Positions 18,319-27,397 of a DNA stretch of 64,000 bases are shown here, piece after piece. Every line of letters begins with the position of its first letter. Within the stretch, counting starts at the first letter, position 1. Position numbers and translations under genes: made by a program. This stretch comes from Roseomonas sp. E05. GTDB lineage: Bacteria > Pseudomonadota > Alphaproteobacteria > Acetobacterales > Acetobacteraceae. The notes below the pieces were generated by a model that saw only the letters and a program-made list of their open reading frames with translations, made no database searches and was not told the origin of the DNA. The stretch is taken from contig NZ_JASIRT010000001.1 of assembly GCF_030063475.1 (NCBI RefSeq), positions 454,907-518,906 of the forward strand. The letters are read 5' to 3'.

Positions 18319-18759
18319 ATGCCCGAACCCCGCCTCGACCTGGACGACTTCCTCTGCTTCGCCATCCACTCCACGGCGCACGCGATCCAGCGCGCCAACA
18401 AGCCGCAACTGGATGCGCTCGGGCTCACCTATCCGCAGTATCTGGTCATGGTCGTGCTGTGGATGCAGGACGACCAGACGGTCGGCAGCATCGGTGAGCG
18501 GCTGTTCCTGGAGAGCAGCACCCTCACGCCGCTGCTGAAGCGCCTGGAAACCGCCGGCTATCTCCGCCGCGTCCGCGACGCTGCCGATGAGCGGCAGGTG
18601 CGCGTCCGCCTCACCGAGGAGGGGCGCGCCTTGCGGGAGAAGGTCCGTCACACGCCCGGCTGGCTGGAGCAGGCCTTCGGCGGCAATACCGAGGAGGCGA
18701 AGGCGCTGCGCGAAAGCGTCATCCGGCTGCGCGACCGGCTGCTGCAGGGCCAGCGCTGA
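18319..18759 (+). CDS. MarR-family regulator resembling organic-peroxide sensor OhrR
   Basis: 146 residues, winged-helix MarR fold. Strong OhrR-like landmarks: [12 protein letters not shown] with the reactive cysteine at C13, [13 protein letters not shown], and [11 protein letters not shown] (recognition helix). Members repress an ohr peroxidase gene and release DNA when the cysteine is oxidised. No ohr gene is adjacent; the divergent small secreted protein and the convergent nitronate monooxygenase are the only neighbours. ATG 18319 chosen over the upstream in-frame ATG at 18232 because a CAGGAG site precedes it and the family N-terminus begins there. Confidence 0.85.
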   Translation: MPEPRLDLDDFLCFAIHSTAHAIQRANKPQLDALGLTYPQYLVMVVLWMQDDQTVGSIGERLFLESSTLTPLLKRLETAGYLRRVRDAADERQVRVRLTEEGRALREKVRHTPGWLEQAFGGNTEEAKALRESVIRLRDRLLQGQR

Positions 18760-18772
18760 AGGCCGCCCGCGC

Positions 18773-19693
18773 TCAGGCCGGCGCCACCGCGCGGTACTCG
18801 GCGGCAAGCCGGGCGCAGAGTTCGGCCGCGCCGGGAATCTCGCTGATGCCTCCCACCCCCTGCCCGGCCGACCAGATGTTCTTCCATGGCCGGCTCTCGT
18901 GGTCCGAGACGTTCAGTGCCGCCGCCTCGTCCAGCGCCTCCGGGTCGAGCCCGGCGGCGGCGATGCTGGCGCGCAGGAAGTTGCCCTTCACCCCGCTGAT
19001 GGCGGCCGTGTAGATCACGTCCTTCGCCCGGGCCTCCAGGATCATGCGGCGGTACTCGGGGGCCGCCAGGCTCTCCCGCGTGGCGACGAAGCGCGTGCCG
19101 ATATAGGCGAGATCCGCTCCCATCAGCCGCGCCGCGGCGACCTGCCGGCCGGTGTTGATCGCGCCGCCCAGCAGCAGCGTGCCATCGAAGGCCTCGCGCA
19201 GCTCGGTGAGAAAGGCGAAGGGGTTCAGCGTGCCGGCATGGCCGCCGGCGCCGTTGCAGACGGCGATCAGCCCGTCCACCCCCGCCTCGATGGCCTTGGC
19301 GGCATGGCGCATGTTGATGACGTCGTGGAACACCAGCCCGCCATAGCCATGCACGGCCTGCACCACCTCCTTCACCGCGCCGAGCGAGGTGATGACCAGC
19401 GGCACGCGATGCGCCACCGTGGCCGTCAGGTCCGGCTCCAGCCGCTTGTTGCTGCGGTGGACGATCAGGTTGACGCCGAAGGGCGCGGCGCCCGGCCTTT
19501 CGGCCAGCCGCGCGGCGATCTCCTCCAGCCAGGCCGCATAGCCCTCGCTGCTGCGCTGGTTCAGGCTGGGGAAGGTGCCGACGACCCCGGCGCGGCAGGT
19601 CTCCACCACCAGGTCGGGGCCGGAGACCAGGAACATCGGCGCCGCGACGGCAGGCAGCGCCAGTCGGTCCTGAAGCAAGGCGGGCAGTGGCAT
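18773..19693 (-). CDS. Nitronate monooxygenase (2-nitropropane dioxygenase family)
   Basis: FMN-dependent oxidation of alkyl nitronates. 306 residues with ATG 19693 preceded by GGAGGAAA. Family marks: APMFLVSGPDLV at the N-terminus, GVNLIVHRSN, the GAGGHAG loop with the catalytic-position histidine, LGGAINTGRQVAAA and GADLAYIGTRF (phosphate binding). The frame stays open upstream through a decayed carboxymuconolactone decarboxylase gene as far as 20053, but no start or homology supports a fusion. Convergent with the OhrR-like gene, 13 bp apart. Confidence 0.9.
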   Translation of the reverse strand: MPLPALLQDRLALPAVAAPMFLVSGPDLVVETCRAGVVGTFPSLNQRSSEGYAAWLEEIAARLAERPGAAPFGVNLIVHRSNKRLEPDLTATVAHRVPLVITSLGAVKEVVQAVHGYGGLVFHDVINMRHAAKAIEAGVDGLIAVCNGAGGHAGTLNPFAFLTELREAFDGTLLLGGAINTGRQVAAARLMGADLAYIGTRFVATRESLAAPEYRRMILEARAKDVIYTAAISGVKGNFLRASIAAAGLDPEALDEAAALNVSDHESRPWKNIWSAGQGVGGISEIPGAAELCARLAAEYRAVAPA

Positions 19694-19897
19694 GGTGTCG
19701 TTTCCTCCACAGGCGGGGCGGCCAGGACGGCCGCTTCCGGGTGCAGCCAAGCACGGCGCGGCCGCCCGCGCGACCGGGCAGTCCGCCATCATGCAGCCGC
19801 ACTCCGCCAGTGCCCGCGTCACCCCGGCTGGCCGGAGGACATCTCGATCACCCCTGCGCCTGGAGAGCGCCGCGGATCCGCGGCGACAGCCGCCACC

Positions 19898-20278
19898 TGC
19901 TGGCTTGGCCGGCAGGATGGTGATCGCCGCCTCCGCCCCGCGCGCCACCTTGGATGTCTCCAGCCTCGCCGGAATGCCGCAACAGACCGTGGCGTGCAGC
20001 AGCGCCTCCTTGATCTCCTCAAGGCTGATGCCGTTGTTCAGCGCGCCGCGCACACGCAGCTTGATCTCCGGCGCAGGCCCCAGCGCCCTCAGCCTCGCCA
20101 GCTTGAGCGGGCTTCGCGTGCGGCGGCCCAGCCCTGGCCGGTTCCGGCCATGGTCCCAGCATCACTCCGTGGTGATCCGCTGGAACGCCATCATGAATTC
20201 GTGCGCCTTCGCCAGGCTTGCATCCACATGCTCCGCGCCCGGTATCGCATGCCGCGCCTCCAGCCCGCATGCGCACAT
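19898..20278 (-). pseudogene. Decayed carboxymuconolactone decarboxylase family gene
   Basis: Minus-strand translation gives a recognisable CMD-family protein: GAEHVDASLAKAHEF, MMAFQRITTE, then an in-frame TGA at 20162-20164, then CWDHGRNRPGLGRRTRS, RVRGALNNGISLEEIKEALL and HATVCCGIPARLE. These match the family order for gamma-carboxymuconolactone decarboxylase-like proteins. Besides the stop, several normally hydrophobic positions have become charged (for example LKLARLRALG where the family usually has LNLAMLTALG), the natural C-terminal stop is gone, and the frame runs into the nitronate monooxygenase leader. Best read as a degrading gene, formerly upstream of the monooxygenase. It fills most of the 860-bp gap between 19694 and 20556. 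Confidence 0.75.
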
Positions 20279-20418
20279 CCCGTTCTCCGCCAGGGCCTGC
20301 TCTCCTTCCCCGGGCGCCGGAAGGGATGCGTTTGCCGGGCTTGTCGGTCAATCGACTTACGATGATGCGCGGCCAGGCGCTGTTTCAGCTTGGCGGCCCG
20401 TTGCTTGCATGGAAAAAG

Positions 20419-20530
20419 CTCGGGAGAGGAATTCTCCCGCCCCCCTCTTCTTTTTTGCCGCCTCCTTCGCCCGCGCGGCAAACTCGAAGAGGAAAGATGG
20501 GGGTCTGGGGGAATTCCTTCCCCCAGCCTT
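20419..20530. repeat. Dispersed inverted-arm element upstream of hyuA
   Basis: Left arm GGGAGAGGAATTCTCCC followed by CCCCTCTTCTTTTTTG; right arm AACTCGAAGAGGAAAGATGG then TCTGGGGGAATTCCTTCCCC. The right arm is nearly identical to those at 47200 and 58640. Unlike the other good copies it lies 5' of a gene (27 bp before the hydantoinase A start) rather than between convergent genes, so it may end the leftover transcription through the pseudogene region or lie in the hyu leader. Confidence 0.8.
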
Positions 20531-20556
20531 CTTGCCCTCATGCCTCCGGAGGTCCG

Positions 20557-22623
20557 GTGCCCGATCCAGCTGCTTCCCCTGCCCCGCATATCCGCATCGG
20601 CATCGATATCGGCGGCACCTTTACCGATCTGCAGATCCTGGACGAACGCAGCGGCGCCCTGCACAGCCTCAAGACACCGACGACACCGGAAGACCCTTCC
20701 ATCGGGCTGATGACAGGGCTGCGTGACGCCGCCACACGCTTCCGCTTCACGCTTTCCGACATCCGCCTTCTGCTCCATGGCACCACGATCGCCACCAATG
20801 CCGTGCTGGAGCGCCGCCTGCCGCAAGGCGTGCTGCTCACCACCGCCGGTTTCGAGGACGTGCTGGAGATCGGCCGCCACACACGGCGCGACATCTACGG
20901 CCTGAAGCCACGCCATGAGCCTCCGCTGATCGCGCGCGACTGCCGGCTCGGCGTGGCCGAGCGGATGCGCGCCGATGGCAGCGCGGAAATGCCGCTCGAC
21001 CTTGGCCAGGTGGCGCCGATGCTGGCGCGGATCGATGCGCTCGGCGCGCAGGTGGTGGCCATCTGCCTGCTGAACGCGCATGTCAACGCCGCACACGAGC
21101 AGGCGCTGGCGGAGGCGATCCAGGCCGCGCGGCCGGCGCTTCCGGTCTGCCTCTCCTCCGAGATCAGCCCGGAGATCCGTGAATACGAACGAAGCTCCAC
21201 CACCGTTCTGAACGCGCTCCTGATGCCGGTCGTGGGCGCCTATCTCGACCGGCTGCGGGCGCGCATGGCCGAGGCGGGGCTCGCGGCGCGGCTGTTGCTG
21301 GTGCAGTCCAATGGCGGCGTGTGCAGCCCCGAGATGGCGGCGCGGCAGCCGGCGCGCCTGCTGCTCTCCGGCCCCTCGGGCGGTGCCCTGGCGACGCTGC
21401 GCATGGCCCAGGCGCTCGGCCGTCCGAACCTGCTCGGCGTCGATATGGGCGGCACCAGCTTCGACATCTGCGTGGTGCGCGAGGGCGCCGTGACGCAGAT
21501 GACGCAGGGCGAGATCGACCTCCTGCCGGTGCGGCTGCCGATGATCGAGATCCGCACCATCGGCTCCGGCGGCGGCTCGATCGCCATGGTGGACGCGGCG
21601 GGGCGGCTACGGGTCGGCCCGCGCAGCGCCGGCTCGCGCCCCGGCCCGGTCTGCTACGGGCGCGGCGGCGTGGAGCCCGCCGTCACCGATGCCAACCTGG
21701 CGCTCGGCCGGCTCGATCCGCGCTTTTTCCTCGGCGGCGCCATGGCGCTGGACCGCGCCGCCGCGGAAGCCGCCATCGGCGAGCGCATCGGGACGAAGCT
21801 GGGGCTGGAGAGCGCCGCCGCGGCCGAGGGCATCCTCGCCGTCACCGACACCAGCCTCGCCGCCGCAGCGCGGCTCAGCCTGTTCGAGAAGGGGCTCGAC
21901 CCGCGCGCGTTCAGCCTGCTCTCCTTCGGCGGCGCGGGTGGGCTGCACGCCATTCCGGTGGCGGAGGAGCTGGGCGTGCCGGAAGTGATCTTCCCCGCCG
22001 ATGCCAGCACCTTCTCCGCCTTCGGCATCCTTCACTCGGACATCGTGCACGACCTCGCCCGCAGCCGCGTCCTGCCCGCGAGCACGGAAAGCCTGCCGCA
22101 CGTCACCGGGGCGCTGGCGGAACTGCGCGCCCAGGGCGACGCGCTGCTCGCCGCCGACGGCGTCCCGGAGGCCGAGCGCCATCTCGGCGTCTCCGCCGAC
22201 CTGCGCTATCGCGGACAGGCCTTCGAGCTTGTGGTGCCCTGGCCCGAAGGGATGGAGCTGCCGGCGCTGCTGGAAGCCTTCCATGCGTTGCACGCGCAAC
22301 GCTTCTCCTATGCCAACCGCGAGGCGCCGGTGGAGCTGGTGGCGCTGCGCGTCACCGCCACCGGCCGGCTGCCACGCGCCATGGTGCACCGCACGGCCGG
22401 CGCTGGGGCCGACCGCGCGCCCGAGCCGCGCGGAGTCTGGCTGAAGGGGGCCTGGCGCGAGGTGCCGGTATATCAGCGGGAGCAGCTTGGCGGCCCGGTG
22501 CAGGGCCCGGCGCTGATCGAGGAGGAATACACCACCATCTACCTCGCCGAGGGCTGGCGCTGCGCGCCCGGCGCGGAGGGCACGCTGGTGGCGCAACGCA
22601 TCGCCGAAGGAACCGCGGCATGA
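20557..22623 (+). CDS. hyuA: Hydantoinase/oxoprolinase subunit A
   Basis: ATP-dependent cleavage of a hydantoin or 5-oxoproline ring together with subunit B. 688 residues, usual length. Actin/hexokinase-like ATP site: GIDIGGTFTD at about 15-24, LLHGTTIATNA, GVDMGGTSFDI, and IGSGGGSIA. Start GTG 20557 is chosen because GGAGG is 4 bases upstream and the ATP motif follows; the frame is open to 20218 but that stretch crosses the repeat element. The ATG of hyuB overlaps its stop (ATGA), so the subunits are coupled. Family members include N-methylhydantoinase, acetone carboxylase-like and caprolactamase enzymes, so the exact substrate is open. Confidence 0.92.
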   Translation: MPDPAASPAPHIRIGIDIGGTFTDLQILDERSGALHSLKTPTTPEDPSIGLMTGLRDAATRFRFTLSDIRLLLHGTTIATNAVLERRLPQGVLLTTAGFEDVLEIGRHTRRDIYGLKPRHEPPLIARDCRLGVAERMRADGSAEMPLDLGQVAPMLARIDALGAQVVAICLLNAHVNAAHEQALAEAIQAARPALPVCLSSEISPEIREYERSSTTVLNALLMPVVGAYLDRLRARMAEAGLAARLLLVQSNGGVCSPEMAARQPARLLLSGPSGGALATLRMAQALGRPNLLGVDMGGTSFDICVVREGAVTQMTQGEIDLLPVRLPMIEIRTIGSGGGSIAMVDAAGRLRVGPRSAGSRPGPVCYGRGGVEPAVTDANLALGRLDPRFFLGGAMALDRAAAEAAIGERIGTKLGLESAAAAEGILAVTDTSLAAAARLSLFEKGLDPRAFSLLSFGGAGGLHAIPVAEELGVPEVIFPADASTFSAFGILHSDIVHDLARSRVLPASTESLPHVTGALAELRAQGDALLAADGVPEAERHLGVSADLRYRGQAFELVVPWPEGMELPALLEAFHALHAQRFSYANREAPVELVALRVTATGRLPRAMVHRTAGAGADRAPEPRGVWLKGAWREVPVYQREQLGGPVQGPALIEEEYTTIYLAEGWRCAPGAEGTLVAQRIAEGTAA

Positions 22624-24254
22624 GCACGCTCGGCCCCGTCGAACTGGAGATCCTGCGCAACGCCCTTGGCGCCGCCGCGGCGGAGATGGACGTGACGGTC
22701 TGGCGCACCAGCCGCTCCACCGTGGTGCGCGAACTGCTGGACTATTCCACCGCCATCTTCGACCGTGACGGCTACAATGTCGCGCAATCCGCCCGCATCC
22801 CGCAGCACCTGAACTCGATGAGCACCGGGTTGCTGACCGTGGTGCGCGAGCACCTGCCGCTCGACCAGTGGCAGGAAGGCGATGTCGTCATCACCAACGA
22901 CCCGTATTGCGGCGGCCAGCACATCCCGGACATCCTGGCCTTCCGCCCGGTCTTCGTGGCGGGCACGCGGGTGGCGATCGTTGGCACGCTCTGCCACCAT
23001 CTCGACATGGGCGGCATGGCGGCGGGCAGCTATGCCGCGACGGCCACCGAGATCTTCCAGGAAGGTCTGCGCATCCCGCCGCTGAAGCTGGTGCGCGGCG
23101 GCGCGCTGAACACCGATCTGCTGGCGATGATGAAGCAGAATGTCCGCCGCCCCGACATGCTCTGGGGCGACCTGCAGGCGCAGCTCGCCTCGCTGGCTGT
23201 GGGCGAGGCCAATATCCGCCGGCTCGCGGAGCGCGTGGGCGCGGAGAAGCTGGTCGAGGCCTGCGCGCGCATCCTCGACGGTTCCGAGCGCGCCATGCGG
23301 GCGATGATCGGCCGCATCCCGGATGGCCGCTACGCCTTCGAGGACTTCCTGGACGATGACGGCATCACCGATGCGCCGATCCGCGTCCATGCCGCCGTTA
23401 CCGTGCGCGGCGAGGAGATGGAGGTGGATCTCTCCGGCTGCGGTCCCCAGGCGCTGGGGCCGGTGAACGCCACCCTCGCCTCCTCCGGCTCCGCGGTGTC
23501 CTACGCGATCATGGCCATTGCCGACCAGGAGATTCCGCCGAATGCCGGCTGCTACCGGCCGATCACGGTGATCGCGCCGGAGGGCAGCATCGTGCATGCG
23601 CGGCACCCCGCGCCGGTGGCCAACCGCATCGCGGTGGGGCATCGGCTGGCCACGACGCTGCTCGGTGCGCTGCACCAGGCGGTGCCAGGGCGCGTACCGG
23701 CGGCCTATTACGGCGTCTCCTATGTCTGCTCCTTCCAGACGATCGGCGAGGCTGGTGAGCGCGGCGTGCTGGTGGAGATCGAGGTCGGCGGCACGGGCGC
23801 CCATGCCGACGCCGACGGGCTCAGCGCCTACACCTACGGCATGCACAACAACTCCAACATTCCCGCGGAGATGATCGAGAGCGAACTGCCGCTCACGCTG
23901 ACCGGCTATGGCCTGCTGGACGGCTCCGGCGGTGCCGGGCGGCAACGTGGCGGGCTCGGCCTGTTCCGCGAGTGGCGCATCGACTGCCCGGAAGCGGTCT
24001 TCACCGCCAATGGCGAGCGCTTCCGCCACGCGCCCTATGGGCTGGAAGGCGGCGAACCCGGCGCGCTGGGCCATCTTTGGCTGATCCGTGATGGCGCGCG
24101 GCAGGCGCTGGGCTCCAAGGTGAACAACCTCCGCCTGAAGCGCGGCGATATCATCCGGCTGGAGACATCCGGCGGTGGCGGCTATGGCCTTCCGCAGGAC
24201 AGGCCGGCGGCGCTTCAAGCCATGGACCGCCGGCTGCGCTACGTTCCCGGGTGA
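22620..24254 (+). CDS. hyuB: Hydantoinase/oxoprolinase subunit B
   Basis: Partner of the preceding subunit, 544 residues. Family features: [11 protein letters not shown] at the start, [25 protein letters not shown] (metal/substrate region), and [18 protein letters not shown] toward the C-terminus. Starts at ATG 22620 overlapping the hyuA stop by 4 bp. No hydantoin transporter or racemase is next to it; a thiamine-diphosphate enzyme follows after a 228-bp gap with a degraded repeat arm, so that gene may be separately transcribed. Confidence 0.92.
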   Translation: MSTLGPVELEILRNALGAAAAEMDVTVWRTSRSTVVRELLDYSTAIFDRDGYNVAQSARIPQHLNSMSTGLLTVVREHLPLDQWQEGDVVITNDPYCGGQHIPDILAFRPVFVAGTRVAIVGTLCHHLDMGGMAAGSYAATATEIFQEGLRIPPLKLVRGGALNTDLLAMMKQNVRRPDMLWGDLQAQLASLAVGEANIRRLAERVGAEKLVEACARILDGSERAMRAMIGRIPDGRYAFEDFLDDDGITDAPIRVHAAVTVRGEEMEVDLSGCGPQALGPVNATLASSGSAVSYAIMAIADQEIPPNAGCYRPITVIAPEGSIVHARHPAPVANRIAVGHRLATTLLGALHQAVPGRVPAAYYGVSYVCSFQTIGEAGERGVLVEIEVGGTGAHADADGLSAYTYGMHNNSNIPAEMIESELPLTLTGYGLLDGSGGAGRQRGGLGLFREWRIDCPEAVFTANGERFRHAPYGLEGGEPGALGHLWLIRDGARQALGSKVNNLRLKRGDIIRLETSGGGGYGLPQDRPAALQAMDRRLRYVPG

Positions 24255-24280
24255 CGCGCAAAGCCAGGCCTCACGAAAAT

Positions 24281-24319
24281 TGCAGAAAACGAAAGGGGCT
24301 TTTGGAAATTCATTCCTCC
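24281..24319. repeat. Degenerate single arm of the dispersed element
   Basis: AAACGAAAGGGGCTTTTGG followed by AAATTCATTCCTCC resembles the right arm of the copy at 9652. Located just after hyuB. Too eroded to form a strong hairpin. Confidence 0.35.
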
Positions 24320-24447
24320 ATGCCCTGCCTCCGCGACGGCGCCCTCGATGGTGGCGCCGCCGCTCCGACATCCTGACCTGAAAAAGCCGCAATCCCCCGA
24401 AACAGCTGCGTCCTCCTCGCGTTCGGTCTGCAGAAGCGGAGAGAATC

Positions 24448-24466
24448 CAGCCGTCGGCAACGGCTG
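24448..24466. other. Small leader hairpin before TPP enzyme gene
   Basis: CAGCCGT-CGGCA-ACGGCTG, a perfect 7-5-7 stem-loop ending shortly before the AGGAGGA ribosome site of the gene at 24483. Could influence translation start; no further support. Confidence 0.25.
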
Positions 24467-24482
24467 AGCAGGAGGATGAGGA

Positions 24483-26276
24483 ATGGCCGAGACCGTCAGC
24501 GACTTTTTCTGGCAGCGGCTCCATGACTGGGGGGTGCGCCGCGTCTTCGGGTATCCGGGGGACGGCATCAACGGGCTGATCGGCGCGCTGGACCGCGCCC
24601 AGGACAAGGTCGAATTCGTGCAGGCCCGCCACGAGGAAATGGCCGCGTTCATGGCGGGCGCGCATGCCAAGTTCACCGGCGAGGTGGGCGTCTGCCTTGC
24701 CACCTCCGGCCCCGGCGCCATCCACCTGCTGAATGGCCTCTATGACGCGCGGCTCGACCACATGCCGGTGCTGGCCATCGTCGGGCAGCAGGCGCGCACC
24801 GCGCTCGGCGGCCACTATCAGCAGGAAGTGGACCTGCAGAACCTGTTCAAGGACGTCGCCGGCGCCTTCGTGCAGCAGGCCTCCGTCCCCGGGCAGGTGC
24901 GCCACCTGATCGACCGCGCGATGCGCATTGCCATGGCGGAGCGCAAGGTCACCTGCATCATCATGCCGAACGACCTGCAGGAGCTCTCTGCGGTCGAGAC
25001 ACCGCCGCACAAGCACGGAACCATTCATTCCGGCATCGGCTATTCGCGGCCTGCCGTCATCCCCACACAGCAGCAGTTGCAGCAGGCGGCGGAGGTGCTC
25101 AACGCCGGCAAGAAGGTCGCCATGCTGGTCGGCGCCGGTGCGCTGCAGGCGACCGATGAGGTCATCGCCGTGGCGGACCGGCTCGGAGCCGGCGTGGCCA
25201 AGGCGCTGCTCGGCAAGGCGGCGGTGCCGGACGACCTCTCCTTCGTCACCGGCTCCATCGGCCTGCTCGGAACCAAGCCGAGCTGGGACATGATGATGGA
25301 GTGCGACACGCTGCTGATGGTCGGCAGCGGCTTCCCCTATTCCGAGTTCCTGCCGAAGGAAGGCCAGGCGCGCGGCGTGCAGATCGACCTCTCGCCCGCC
25401 ATGCTGAGCCTGCGCTACCCGATGGAGGTGGCGCTGGAGGGCGACAGCCGCACCACGCTGGAGGCGCTGCTGCCGCTGCTGAAGCCGAAGGCGGACCGCT
25501 CCTGGCGCGAACGGATCGAGAAGAACATCTCCAGCTGGTGGGAGACGCTGGAGGCGCGCGCCATGCACGCCGCCGAGCCGGTGAACCCGCAGCGCATCTT
25601 CTGGGAGCTCTCGCCGCGCCTGCCCGAGCGCTGCATCATCACCGGTGACAGCGGCTCGCACACCAACTGGTACGCGCGGGACGTGAAGCTGCGGCGCGGC
25701 ATGATGGCCTCGCTCTCCGGCGGGCTCGCCACCATGGGCTCCGGCATGCCCTATGCGATCGGCGCCAAGTTCGCCCATCCCGACCGGCCGGTGCTGGCGA
25801 TCTGCGGCGATGGCGCGATGCAGATGAACGGCATGGCCGAGCTGATCACCGTCTCGAAGTACTGGCAGAAGTGGCGCGATCCGCGCCTCGTCGTGCTGGT
25901 GCTCAACAACCGCGATCTGAACCAGGTGACCTGGGAGCAGCGTGTGATGGCCGGCGACCCGAAGTTCCTGGGCTCGCAGAGCATCCCCGACGTGCCCTAC
26001 CACCGCTTCGCCGAGTTGATCGGTCTGCGCGGCATCTATGTGGACGATCCCGACCGCCTCGCCGGCGCCTGGGAGGAAGCCTTCGCCGCCGACCGGCCGG
26101 TGGTGCTCGAGGTGAAGGCCGACCCCAACGTGCCGCCGCTGCCGCCGCACATCACCCTGCAGCAGATGAAGAAGTTCGCCTCCACCCTGCTCAGCCCGGA
26201 TCCCGAGGAAGGCAGCGTGCTGGTCAACACGGCCCGTGAGGTGCTGAGCGGCGTGCTGCCGGGCAAGAGCCACTGA
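24483..26276 (+). CDS. Thiamine-diphosphate enzyme, pyruvate oxidase/acetolactate synthase-like
   Basis: 597 residues with the three-domain decarboxylase layout. N-terminal pyrimidine-binding domain has the cofactor-activating glutamate E51 in ARHEEMAAF; the middle domain follows (LVGAGALQATDEV); the C-terminal domain has the GDG...N diphosphate motif (ICGDGAMQMNGM, about 442, to LNNRDLNQ). Closest in style to proteins annotated as thiamine-pyrophosphate-requiring or pyruvate dehydrogenase (cytochrome)-like; no regulatory subunit is nearby, so branched-chain amino-acid synthesis is unlikely. ATG 24483 has AGGAGGATGAGGA upstream. The next gene starts 2 bp after its stop, so the two are coupled. 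Confidence 0.88.
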   Translation: MAETVSDFFWQRLHDWGVRRVFGYPGDGINGLIGALDRAQDKVEFVQARHEEMAAFMAGAHAKFTGEVGVCLATSGPGAIHLLNGLYDARLDHMPVLAIVGQQARTALGGHYQQEVDLQNLFKDVAGAFVQQASVPGQVRHLIDRAMRIAMAERKVTCIIMPNDLQELSAVETPPHKHGTIHSGIGYSRPAVIPTQQQLQQAAEVLNAGKKVAMLVGAGALQATDEVIAVADRLGAGVAKALLGKAAVPDDLSFVTGSIGLLGTKPSWDMMMECDTLLMVGSGFPYSEFLPKEGQARGVQIDLSPAMLSLRYPMEVALEGDSRTTLEALLPLLKPKADRSWRERIEKNISSWWETLEARAMHAAEPVNPQRIFWELSPRLPERCIITGDSGSHTNWYARDVKLRRGMMASLSGGLATMGSGMPYAIGAKFAHPDRPVLAICGDGAMQMNGMAELITVSKYWQKWRDPRLVVLVLNNRDLNQVTWEQRVMAGDPKFLGSQSIPDVPYHRFAELIGLRGIYVDDPDRLAGAWEEAFAADRPVVLEVKADPNVPPLPPHITLQQMKKFASTLLSPDPEEGSVLVNTAREVLSGVLPGKSH

Positions 26277-26278
26277 CC

Positions 26279-27385
26279 ATGCCGGGCACGGGAAGCACTG
26301 CGCCGGTGCAGGCGGTCCGTGCGCAGGCCTATGTCATCCCGACCGACTCCCCCGAGGCGGACGGGACCATGCAGTGGACTTCCACCACGCTGATCGTGGT
26401 GGAGGTGGATGGCGGCGGGTGCATGGGGCTGGGCTACACCTACACCGACGCCGCGGCCGCACCGCTGATCCGCGGCATGCTGGCCGAGGTGGTGAAGGGC
26501 CAGGATGCGCTCGATATCCCGGCCGCCTGGCAGGCGATGCAGCGCCGGGTGCGCAATGTCGGCCGCCAGGGGCTCGCCGCCACCGCCATCTCGGCGATGG
26601 ACGCGGCGCTCTGGGACCTGAAGGCCAGGCTTCTCGGCCTGCCGCTGGCCCTGCTGCTGGGCCGTGCGCGGGAAGCGGTGCCGATCTATGGCAGCGGCGG
26701 CTTCACCACCTATTCCGACGCGCAGCTGCGCGACCAGCTCGCCGGCTGGGTGGAGCGCGACGGCTGCCAGTGGGTGAAAATGAAGATCAGCACCCATCCC
26801 GGGCAGGACCCGCACCGCCTCGCCGTGGCCCGAAAGGCGATCGGCGACCATGGCCTCTTCGTGGACAGCAACGGCGCGCTCAGCACGAAGCAGGCGCTGG
26901 CCACCGCCGACATCCTGGCGCGCGACTTCGGCGTGCTGTGGTACGAGGAGCCGGTCTCCTCCGACGATCTGGAGGGGCTGCGGCTGCTGCGCCAGCGCGC
27001 CCCCGCCACGCTGGAGATCGTCGCCGGGGAATATGGCTACGAGATCGACTACTTCCGCCGGATGCTGAATGCCGGCGCGGTGGACGTGCAGCAGGCCGAT
27101 GCCTCGCGCTGCGGCGGCATCACCGGCTTCCTGCGCGCGGCGGTGCTCTGCGACGCGCACCACGTCGATCTCTCCGGCCACTGCGCGCCGACGCTCCATC
27201 TGCACGCGGCCTGCGCGGCGCCGCATTTCCGCCATCTCGAATGGTTCCACGACCATGTCCGCATCGAGCAGATGCTGTTCGACGGCGCGCCCGTCGCGCA
27301 GGAGGGCATGATCCGCCCCGACCTGTCCCGGCCTGGCCTCGGCATCGCCTTCCGGCGGCAGGATGCGGAGCGCTATGCGGCCTGA
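26279..27385 (+). CDS. Mandelate racemase family protein (enolase superfamily)
   Basis: 368 residues. Active site visible: KxK at K167-M-K169 (VKMKI), metal ligands D196 (FVDSN), E223/E224 (WYEEP), E251 (AGEYG), and the distant histidine H301 in SGHCAPTLH, which together match the mandelate-racemase/sugar-acid subgroup with two opposed bases. Lies 2 bp after the thiamine enzyme gene, suggesting a dehydration or epimerisation feeding a 2-keto acid to that enzyme. This pathway link is inference. Third enolase-superfamily gene in the window, not adjacent to the other two. Confidence 0.88.
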   Translation: MPGTGSTAPVQAVRAQAYVIPTDSPEADGTMQWTSTTLIVVEVDGGGCMGLGYTYTDAAAAPLIRGMLAEVVKGQDALDIPAAWQAMQRRVRNVGRQGLAATAISAMDAALWDLKARLLGLPLALLLGRAREAVPIYGSGGFTTYSDAQLRDQLAGWVERDGCQWVKMKISTHPGQDPHRLAVARKAIGDHGLFVDSNGALSTKQALATADILARDFGVLWYEEPVSSDDLEGLRLLRQRAPATLEIVAGEYGYEIDYFRRMLNAGAVDVQQADASRCGGITGFLRAAVLCDAHHVDLSGHCAPTLHLHAACAAPHFRHLEWFHDHVRIEQMLFDGAPVAQEGMIRPDLSRPGLGIAFRRQDAERYAA

Positions 27386-27397
27386 GGAGACGCAGCG

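Noticed and set aside
18773..20053. A 426-residue fusion of a CMD fragment with nitronate monooxygenase
   Set aside because: The upstream part begins mid-domain, the linker is low-quality coding sequence, and a good ribosome site precedes the ATG at 19693.
20162..20164. In-frame TGA read as selenocysteine in the CMD-family sequence
   Set aside because: No SECIS-like hairpin or selenium genes are seen, and many other core positions are degraded, so a stop in a pseudogene is simpler.
22539..26273. Open frame of 1244 codons on the minus strand
   Set aside because: Antisense shadow of hyuB and the thiamine-diphosphate enzyme gene; no recognisable domain.
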